From: Janthinobacterium sp. PAMC25594
GTDB taxonomy: Bacteria; Pseudomonadota; Gammaproteobacteria; Burkholderiales; Burkholderiaceae_D
Direction of reading: 5' to 3'
Length of the DNA: 64,000 nucleotides
NCBI RefSeq assembly: GCF_019443505.1
Contig: NZ_CP080377.1
Coordinates: 5,456,001-5,520,000 of the forward strand
This document shows positions 19,872-26,130 of this stretch, piece by piece. Position numbers and translations under genes: made by a program. The notes beneath the pieces were generated by a model, which searched no databases, was not told where the DNA came from, and saw nothing but the letters and a program-made list of their open reading frames with translations. Numbering within the stretch: the first letter of the stretch is position 1; every line of letters starts with the position of its first letter.

Positions 19872-19927
19872 GGTCACGGGAAGGAGGGGCAGGTTGAATG
19901 GGGGCGGCAGGCAATTGCGTTGTGGTA

Positions 19928-19936
19928 ATTATAGCA
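19928..19936 (-). promoter_or_regulatory. extended -10 promoter of sigma-caspase-CHAT operon
   Basis: On the minus strand TGCTATAAT is a perfect extended -10 element, 57 nt upstream of the sigma ATG. No good -35 hexamer is seen at 17-18 bp, as is usual for extended -10 promoters. It sits in the 290-bp region shared with the divergent HTH gene; no other gene is seen there. Confidence 0.55.
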
Positions 19937-20160
19937 TCGGGGAAATAGTGCAGTATTGGTAAGAGCGAGGCCAGCAAAGGCATGGGCGCAGGGGCTGGCG
20001 CAATGTCATTGCAAAAAGATTGAACCGGATGGCGGCGCGCTGCGAACAAGAGCATGAAGGGCCGCATTGCAGCGGGTCCGCCAAACCGAAAAGGACAGAC
20101 CCATCATGAAAAAACGCGGCAAGACCTTGTGCGATGCCAGCAGGGGTGGGGAGCCAGTCC

Positions 20161-20382
20161 ATGCATGAAAATATGCTCTCCGGCAACGTCGCCATGCAGC
20201 GCCTGACGCCGGCCGAGCGGCTGGTGGCGGCCATGGCCATGCGCGGCACGCCCTACAAATCGATCGCCCGCGCGCTCGACAAGTCGCCCGCCACCGTGCG
20301 CAACCAGCTGCATATGATTTACCGCAAGCTTGGCGTGAGCAATCGGACGGCGCTGGCCTGCGCCTTGCGCAGCGACGGCTAG
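20161..20382 (+). CDS. small LuxR-type helix-turn-helix protein
   Basis: The 73-residue protein consists almost only of a LuxR/FixJ-type HTH: LTPAERLVAAMAMRGTPYKSIA, then ATVRNQLHMIYRKLGV. It has no receiver or ligand-binding domain, so it may act as a stand-alone DNA binder or a partner of another regulator. Start at the ATG 20161, preceded by GGGGAG; a longer form from 20134 is possible. A 20-codon reading frame from 20106 ends across the start of this gene and may be a leader peptide. The gene is divergent from the sigma-caspase operon. Confidence 0.7.
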   Translation: MHENMLSGNVAMQRLTPAERLVAAMAMRGTPYKSIARALDKSPATVRNQLHMIYRKLGVSNRTALACALRSDG

Positions 20383-20430
20383 CCTCAAAAATATTTTGAT
20401 CACTGGGGCAAAAATCGTCTTTTTCAAGGC

Positions 20431-20458
20431 CTTGAAGGCCGCTTGATCGTCCTTAGAT
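20431..20458 (+). promoter_or_regulatory. sigma-32-like heat-shock promoter of ibpA
   Basis: CTTGAAG (20431-20437) and CCTTAGAT (20451-20458), 13 bp apart, resemble the sigma-32 consensus CTTGAAA and CCCCATNT. They lie about 70 bp ahead of the small heat-shock gene. The leader between them and the start could also hold an RNA thermometer, as is common for this gene family; no clear ROSE motif was identified. Confidence 0.45.
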
Positions 20459-20526
20459 TGGTAGCAAGCGGATGCTCACGGTGAGGTCCGCCCCTCTTAT
20501 CGCTTCATTTGAAAAGGATAGTTATC

Positions 20527-20985
20527 ATGCGTACTTTTGACCTTGCCCCCCTGTACCGTTCCGCCATTGGCTTTGACCGCCTGGCACAGCTGCTCAACGA
20601 ACAGCGCGCCGATGCACAGCCCAGCTATCCGCCGTACAACATCGAACTAGTATCGGAAGACAAATACCGCATCGTGATGGCATTGGCCGGCTTCTCGCGC
20701 GAAGAGATTGATATCATTACCGAACGCGACTCGCTGCATGTCACGGGCCGCAAGCAGAAAGATGGCGTCGAGCGCACGTTCTTGCACCGCGGCATCGCTG
20801 CCCGCGATTTCGAACAGCGTTTCCAGCTGGCCAATCACGTGAAGGTCACGGGCGCCACGTTTGAAAACGGCATGCTGACCATCGACCTGGTGCGTGAAGT
20901 GCCGGAAGCGCTGAAACCGCGCAAGATCGAGATCGGCACGGGCGGCGATACCGTCAGCGTGCTGGAACAGCGCCAGGCAGCCTGA
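20527..20985 (+). CDS. ibpA: small heat-shock protein IbpA/Hsp20
   Basis: A 152-residue alpha-crystallin-domain chaperone with the IbpA N-terminus MRTFDLAPLYRSAIGFDRL, then YPPYNIELV and the core VKVTGATFENGMLTIDL with a C-terminal RKIEIG anchor. It holds unfolded proteins in the cytoplasm for DnaK/ClpB rescue. The ATG at 20527 follows AAGGA at normal spacing; the six-codon upstream extension is discarded. It has a heat-shock-like promoter. Downstream 20986-21250 contains two GC-rich hairpins (21005-21021 and 21060-21080) without T-runs and no gene. Confidence 0.92.
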   Translation: MRTFDLAPLYRSAIGFDRLAQLLNEQRADAQPSYPPYNIELVSEDKYRIVMALAGFSREEIDIITERDSLHVTGRKQKDGVERTFLHRGIAARDFEQRFQLANHVKVTGATFENGMLTIDLVREVPEALKPRKIEIGTGGDTVSVLEQRQAA

Positions 20986-21180
20986 TCTGAGCTGAGCTGA
21001 CCCCGGCGCCCCTCGGGCGCCCGGGCAGCCAGGAGGCTACCCTCCCATGCAGTAAAATACTGGCCGGTTGATCCGGCCAGTGTCACGTCCAGGCCCTGTA
21101 TGCCCTCCATGGCCCGCCATGCGGAACGCTGGATTAAGCGATGCTTAAAGGCGCCAACGCCTGTTTCCAAATGGAAAAAT

Positions 21181-21197
21181 GTTAAGCACCGCCTAAG
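21181..21197 (+). promoter_or_regulatory. QseB/PmrA-type response-regulator box
   Basis: GTTAAG-CACCG-CCTAAG is a direct repeat with 5-bp spacing, close to the PmrA/QseB consensus HTTAAK-N5-HTTAAK. It lies 54 bp before the DegP-like gene, which is followed by a QseB/PmrA-type regulator and its kinase, suggesting feedback control by that regulator. One repeat deviates at the second position and the first base of the other is G. Confidence 0.45.
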
Positions 21198-21250
21198 ACT
21201 CGTGGCCCACTATTGCATACATCAAAATCTCATTGAATGAGGAGCAATTC

Positions 21251-22762
21251 ATGGAACAGCAAACGAATACCGCATCGTTGAAAATCAAACGCACCGTAGC
21301 CGCGCTGGTCGCGATCGGTGTGCTGGGCGCCGGTGGCGCCATGGTGGTGCATCAGAACAATGCCGGCGCGAATGCCGCAGCGACCGCCGCCGCCCCCGTG
21401 GCTGCCGCTGTCGCGCCCGCCGCCAGCGCGCCGCTGGTGGCCTTGCCCGACTTTAGCCAGATCGCCGCGCGCAACAGCCCGGCCGTCGTCAACATCAGCG
21501 TCACGGGCAGCACCAAGGTGGCCTACGACCCATCGGCCCAGGCCGGCAACGACGACTTCGGCAACGATCCGTTCTTCGAATTCTTCCGCCGCTTCCAGGG
21601 CCCGCAAGGCGGGCAGCGCGGTGGCCGCGACGTGCCCACGCACGGCCTCGGTTCCGGCTTCATCGTCAGCCCGGACGGCATCATCATGACGAATGCCCAC
21701 GTGGTGCGCGATGCGCGCGAAGTGACGGTCAAGCTCAACGACCGCCGCGAATTCCGCGCCAAGGTGCTCGGTACCGATCCGAAGACGGATATTGCCGTAT
21801 TGAAAATCGACGCCAACAACCTGCCCATCGTGCCGCTCGGCCATTCGAGCGACCTGAAAGTGGGCGAGTGGGTGCTGGCCATCGGTTCGCCTTATGGCTT
21901 CGACAGCACGGTGACGGCGGGCGTGGTCAGCGCCAAGGGCCGTTCCCTGCCCGACGACAGCAATGTGCCGTTCATCCAGACGGACGTGGCGGTGAACCCC
22001 GGCAACTCGGGTGGCCCGCTGTTCAATACGCGCGGCGAAGTGGTCGGCATCAATTCGCAGATCTACAGCCAGACGGGCGGCTTCCAGGGCTTGTCGTTCG
22101 CCATCCCGATCGACCTGGCCGGCCGCATCAAGGACCAGATCGTCGCCACGGGCAAGGCCAGCCACGCCAAGCTGGGCGTGACGGTGCAGGAAGTCAACCA
22201 GGGCTTTGCCGACTCGTTCAAGCTGGCCACGCCGGAAGGCGCGCTGGTGGCCAACGTGGAGCGGGGCAGCCCGGCCGACAAGGCGGGCCTGAAATCGGGC
22301 GACGTGGTGCGCAAGGTGAATGGCCAGCGCATCATCGCTTCGGCCGACTTGCCGGCGCTGGTGGGCACGTCCTTGCCCGGCGACAAGATCAGCCTCGATG
22401 TCTGGCGTGACGGCAAGATCGTCAACCTGACGGCGACGCTGGGTAATGCGGCCGACAAGGTGGCCGAAGTGGCGAAGAGCGACGGCGCGGCCGGCAAGGT
22501 AAAGCTGGGCCTGGCCCTGCGTCCGTTACAATCGGATGAAAAACGCGAGGCGGGCATCAGCGCCGGCCTGCTGGTGGAAGACGCCGGCGGTGCCGCCGCG
22601 AATGCCGGAGTGCAGCCGGGCGACGTGCTATTGTCGGTGAATGGCCATCCCGTCAACACGGTCGAGCAAGTGCGCGACGTGGTGGAAAAATCCGCCAAGT
22701 CGGTGGCCTTGCTGATCCAGCGCGGCCCCGATAAGATCTTCATTCCCGTGCGTTTGGGTTAA
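21251..22762 (+). CDS. periplasmic DegP/MucD-type serine endoprotease
   Basis: A 503-residue Do-family (HtrA) protease. An N-terminal hydrophobic segment (about 15-37) directs it to the periplasm, followed by an Ala-rich linker. The trypsin-like domain has the triad H150 (TNAHVV), D180 (KTDIAVLK) and S253 (GNSGGP), and two PDZ domains follow (GALVANVERGSPADKAGL and GLLVEDAGGAAANAGVQ). It degrades or refolds misfolded envelope proteins. The ATG at 21251 follows GAGGAG. The downstream two-component genes, 108 bp away, make an envelope-stress triad. Confidence 0.92.
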   Translation: MEQQTNTASLKIKRTVAALVAIGVLGAGGAMVVHQNNAGANAAATAAAPVAAAVAPAASAPLVALPDFSQIAARNSPAVVNISVTGSTKVAYDPSAQAGNDDFGNDPFFEFFRRFQGPQGGQRGGRDVPTHGLGSGFIVSPDGIIMTNAHVVRDAREVTVKLNDRREFRAKVLGTDPKTDIAVLKIDANNLPIVPLGHSSDLKVGEWVLAIGSPYGFDSTVTAGVVSAKGRSLPDDSNVPFIQTDVAVNPGNSGGPLFNTRGEVVGINSQIYSQTGGFQGLSFAIPIDLAGRIKDQIVATGKASHAKLGVTVQEVNQGFADSFKLATPEGALVANVERGSPADKAGLKSGDVVRKVNGQRIIASADLPALVGTSLPGDKISLDVWRDGKIVNLTATLGNAADKVAEVAKSDGAAGKVKLGLALRPLQSDEKREAGISAGLLVEDAGGAAANAGVQPGDVLLSVNGHPVNTVEQVRDVVEKSAKSVALLIQRGPDKIFIPVRLG

Positions 22763-22790
22763 TGAAGAAACAAACCCAAGGGCAAATACC

Positions 22791-22817
22791 GGGGTCGGAC
22801 CCTGAGGGGCCGACCCC
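22791..22817 (+). terminator. GGGGTCGG hairpin after the protease gene
   Basis: GGGGTCGG (22791-22798) pairs with CCGACCCC (22810-22817), with a pyrimidine-rich stretch agcttttcatctttttg behind it. It may end protease transcription ahead of the regulator gene; the same sequence style also occurs as a dispersed palindrome in related genomes. Confidence 0.55.
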
Positions 22818-22870
22818 AGCTTTTCATCTTTTTGGGTGAAAGCAAGCATAACAAGATAGAGAGGCAAGCC

Positions 22871-23530
22871 ATGCGCTTATTGCTGGTAGAAGACGACACG
22901 ATGATCGGCGAGGTGGTGCTGGACTTGCTGCGCGCCGAGCACTACGCGGTGGACTGGGTCAAGGATGGCGACATGGCCGATACGGCCCTGCAGACGCAAA
23001 CCTATGACCTGGTGCTGCTGGACCTGGGCTTGCCGCGCAAGGACGGTCTCGACGTGCTGCGCTCGATGCGTTTGCGCAAGCTGGACACGCCCGTGCTGGT
23101 GGCCACGGCGCGCGACGCCGTCGAGCAGCGCATCGCGGGCCTCGACGCGGGCGCCGACGACTACGTCTTGAAACCGTATGACCTCGATGAACTGCTGGCG
23201 CGCATCCGCGCCCTGCTGCGGCGCGCCTCGGGCCGGCCGGAACCGATCTTCGAGCACCAGGGCGTGAGTATCAATCCGCTGACGCGCGAAGTGATCGCCG
23301 AGGGCCATCCCGTCAACCTGTCGGCGCGCGAGTGGGCCGTGCTGGAAGCGCTGATCGCCCGTCCCGGCATCGTGCTGTCGCGCGCGCAGCTGGAAGAAAA
23401 ACTGTACAGCTGGAAGGATGAAGTCAACAGCAATGCCGTGGAAGTGTATATCCACGGCTTGCGCAAGAAGCTCGGCAGCGACTTGATCCAGAACGTGCGC
23501 GGCCTCGGCTACATGGTACCCAAGGCATGA
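22871..23530 (+). CDS. OmpR/QseB-family response regulator
   Basis: A 219-residue response regulator. The receiver has D8/D9, phosphoacceptor D51 (LVLLDLGLP), T93-region TARDA and K103-region VLKPYDLDELLARI. The winged-helix DNA-binding domain ends ...VYIHGLRKKLGSDLIQNVRGLGYMV. This is the QseB/PmrA/TctD subgroup. The ATG at 22871 starts the conserved MRLLLVEDD; its stop overlaps the kinase start (ATGA). It probably controls the protease gene upstream. Confidence 0.92.
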   Translation: MRLLLVEDDTMIGEVVLDLLRAEHYAVDWVKDGDMADTALQTQTYDLVLLDLGLPRKDGLDVLRSMRLRKLDTPVLVATARDAVEQRIAGLDAGADDYVLKPYDLDELLARIRALLRRASGRPEPIFEHQGVSINPLTREVIAEGHPVNLSAREWAVLEALIARPGIVLSRAQLEEKLYSWKDEVNSNAVEVYIHGLRKKLGSDLIQNVRGLGYMVPKA

Positions 23531-24864
23531 GGATGAAGGTCACGGTGACGCACTCGCTGCGCGGCCGCCTGCTGTGGTTTTTGCTGGCGGCCATCATCAT
23601 GGCGGCCCTGGCGCAGGCGTCGATCGCCTACCGCAGCGCCCTGTATGACGCCGACCAGATTTTCGACTACCACATGCAGCAGATGGCCCTGTCGCTGCGC
23701 TCCGGCGCGCCGCTGGCCAATCACGCGCAAGCCTTGCCGGCCGACCCCGTCAACAATGACATGGTGGTGCAGGTGTGGACGCCGGACGGCGTGCAGGTGT
23801 TCCGCTCGATCACGCGCGCGGAACTGCCGCAGCGCGCCGTGCTGGGCTTTTCCAACGTGAAGGCGAACGGCACCACCTACCGCATCTTTTCCGTGCAAAC
23901 CAGTTCCCAGACCGTGCAGATCGCGCAGGACATGGCCGTGCGCAAGCGCATGGCCGGCAGCCTGGCGCTGCGCACGGTGGGTCCCATCGCGCTGATGGCG
24001 CCGATATTGATGCTGGTCGTCTGGTGGGTCGTCAGCGGTTCGCTGGCGCCCGTCTCGCGCGTGCGCAAGCAGGTGGCGGCGCGCCAGGCGGACGATTTAT
24101 CTCCCGTATCGGAAGCGGGCTTGCCCGACGAAGTGCGCCCCCTGGTGCATGAATTGAACCTGCTGTTCGGGCGCGTCAAAACGGCGTTCGACGCGCAGCA
24201 GCATTTCGTCGCCGACGCCGCGCATGAATTGCGCACGCCGCTGGCGGCCCTGAAACTGCAGGTATTGAGCCTGGAGCGGGCCGAATCGGAAGAAAAGCGC
24301 AGCCTGGCGATCTCCCGCGTCAGCGCCGGCATCGAGCGGGCCACGCGCCTGGTCGAGCAGCTGCTGGTGCTGGCGCGCCAGGAAGCGAGCGCCGCCAGCG
24401 GCGACCAGCTGCAGGCGGTGGACTTGAACGACGTCGTCAAGCGAGCGCTGGGCGACATGGCCGGCATCGCGCAGGCGCGCAAGATCGACCTGGGCCTGCA
24501 CCATATGGACCCGGCCAAGGTGGCGGGGCAGGCCGATGCGCTCAACATCATGCTGCGCAACCTGGTCGACAACGCCATCAAGTACACGCCGCAGGGCGGC
24601 ACGGTCGATATCGACCTGCGCGCCAGCCCCGTCGGCGTGACGTTATCGGTGGAAGACAACGGCCCCGGCATCCCGCCCGAGGAGCGCGAACGCGTCTTCA
24701 GCCGCTTCTACCGCGTGCCCGGCACGGATGCCAACGGCAGCGGCCTGGGGCTGGCCATCATCAAGGCCATCGCCGAGCGCCATGGCGCGCGCCTGGTGCT
24801 GGACAAATCCGAACGCCTGGGCGGCCTGTGCGTGCGCGTGGAATTCCCGCAAGCCGTGAAATGA
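23527..24864 (+). CDS. QseC-type sensor histidine kinase
   Basis: A 445-residue inner-membrane kinase with a TM helix at about 13-32, a periplasmic sensor of about 125 residues, a second TM at about 155-173 and no well-formed HAMP. The dimerisation helix carries H233 in FVADAAHELRTPL, and the ATPase domain has the N box NLVDNAIKYTP, G1 VEDNGPGIP and G2 GSGLGLAI. It pairs with the preceding regulator by 4-bp overlap. The periplasmic domain resembles that of QseC/TctE kinases; the ligand is unknown. Confidence 0.92.
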   Translation: MRMKVTVTHSLRGRLLWFLLAAIIMAALAQASIAYRSALYDADQIFDYHMQQMALSLRSGAPLANHAQALPADPVNNDMVVQVWTPDGVQVFRSITRAELPQRAVLGFSNVKANGTTYRIFSVQTSSQTVQIAQDMAVRKRMAGSLALRTVGPIALMAPILMLVVWWVVSGSLAPVSRVRKQVAARQADDLSPVSEAGLPDEVRPLVHELNLLFGRVKTAFDAQQHFVADAAHELRTPLAALKLQVLSLERAESEEKRSLAISRVSAGIERATRLVEQLLVLARQEASAASGDQLQAVDLNDVVKRALGDMAGIAQARKIDLGLHHMDPAKVAGQADALNIMLRNLVDNAIKYTPQGGTVDIDLRASPVGVTLSVEDNGPGIPPEERERVFSRFYRVPGTDANGSGLGLAIIKAIAERHGARLVLDKSERLGGLCVRVEFPQAVK

Positions 24865-24959
24865 GTGTTTTAACCATCATCTTTGGCCTGTTGCATTGAC
24901 GCGCGCGCCGTGGCCCTATATTGTCTGCGAAACAAGCAGAACCAGACCACGGAGCGCAC

Positions 24960-26108
24960 ATGCAGAGAATCGGATTTTCAGGAACCCTCGACCCCATCAC
25001 CAATGGCCACATGTGGGTGATCGGCGAAGCGCGTTCGCTCGCCGACGAGGTGATCGTGTTCCTGTCGCAAAACCCCGCCAAGAAGCCGCAGTTCCCGGCC
25101 GAAGACCGCAAGCGCATCATCGAACAGAGCGCGCGCGAGTGCGGCTGGGACAATGTACAGGTGGTCATCGTCAAGGGCGACTACACGGCGCGCGCGGCGA
25201 AAAAGCATGGCTGCGACTACCTGATCCGCGGCATCCGCACGACGGCCGATTTCGACTATGAAAACCTGATCCAGCAAACCAATGTGGACGTGCTGCAGGG
25301 CGCCAAGACGATTTTCGTCATGCCGCCGCGCGACCTCGGTTCCGTCAGCTCCAGCTTCGTCAAGGCGCTGGAAGGGCCGGTGGGATGGAACTGGACCATG
25401 AAGAAATTCGTCCCCGGTCCCGCCTACCACGCGTGGATACTCGACTGCCTGCGCAAGGAGTGGGAAGCGCTGTGGCATTACGCCACCGCTTCGGCGGCCG
25501 ACGTCGCGCTGGCCGATCACTGGTTCGCGCACCTGACGGGGCCGCAGGCGTATGGCGGCGCGGACCGTCACTATCACAACCTCGACCACCTGGTGCACGG
25601 CCTGTCCGAGATCCGCGTGTGGGCCGACAATACCTTTGCACCGAAGCGCGACAGCGCGCTGGTCAAGAAGGCGTTCTGGTTCCACGACGCCGTCTACAGC
25701 CACGACGACGAAGCCCTGTACTCGAGCGAAGAGGCGAGCGCCCAGCTGTGGCTGGCCAGCGGCCTCGATGCGGGGGACAACCTCGATGTGGCGCAATTGA
25801 TACGCGCCACCGACCATTTCCAGGGCCCCGCCATCAGCCACGCGCTGAAGGACGCCATGCTCAGCGCCGACCTGGCCATCCTGGGCCAGGATGAAGAGGT
25901 GTACCAAGCCTACACGCAAGCCATCGGAAGAGAATACGCACACGTGGACCCCGCGCGCTTCAACGAGCAGCGGGGCCTGGCCCTGCAGCATTTATGCGGC
26001 AAGGCGCAGGCGGGCCAGCTGTTTGGCGATGCGTATTTCGCCGATCAATACAACGCGCGGGCCATTGAAAACATGCAGAAGGAGATCGCGGCGATGGCGG
26101 GCGGCTGA
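24960..26108 (+). CDS. CoaD-like adenylyltransferase fused to HD phosphohydrolase
   Basis: A 382-residue two-domain protein. Residues 1-155 are a phosphopantetheine adenylyltransferase-like nucleotidyl transferase: GTLDPITNGH (T9 and H17 of the T/HxGH site), NPAKKPQF, LIRGIRTTADFDYEN and DLGSVSSSFVK. Residues 165-382 are a predicted metal-dependent HD phosphohydrolase, with HYHNLDHLVHG and FWFHDAVYS as the metal ligands. The ATG at 24960 follows GGAG. The first domain could supply coenzyme A or act on a related substrate; whether the cell also has a normal coaD is not visible. Alternative: two genes joined by an in-frame deletion. Confidence 0.72.
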   Translation: MQRIGFSGTLDPITNGHMWVIGEARSLADEVIVFLSQNPAKKPQFPAEDRKRIIEQSARECGWDNVQVVIVKGDYTARAAKKHGCDYLIRGIRTTADFDYENLIQQTNVDVLQGAKTIFVMPPRDLGSVSSSFVKALEGPVGWNWTMKKFVPGPAYHAWILDCLRKEWEALWHYATASAADVALADHWFAHLTGPQAYGGADRHYHNLDHLVHGLSEIRVWADNTFAPKRDSALVKKAFWFHDAVYSHDDEALYSSEEASAQLWLASGLDAGDNLDVAQLIRATDHFQGPAISHALKDAMLSADLAILGQDEEVYQAYTQAIGREYAHVDPARFNEQRGLALQHLCGKAQAGQLFGDAYFADQYNARAIENMQKEIAAMAGG

Positions 26109-26122
26109 CTCTCGTCAGCCGC
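26101..26122 (+). terminator. hairpin at the end of the CoaD-HD gene
   Basis: GCGGCTGAC (26101-26109) pairs with GTCAGCCGC (26114-26122) around TCTC and overlaps the stop codon of the gene. A second hairpin, GCTGCCC/GGGCAGC, follows across the end of the convergent YcaO gene (26126-26143). There is no T-run. Confidence 0.45.
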
Positions 26123-26130
26123 TTGCTGCC

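Noticed and set aside
19871..19895. CCTCCTT in the sigma-gene leader, equal to the 16S anti-Shine-Dalgarno sequence, as a riboregulator.
   Set aside because: A seven-base match in pyrimidine-rich leader is weak evidence; noted only as the reason why no ribosome-binding site is seen.
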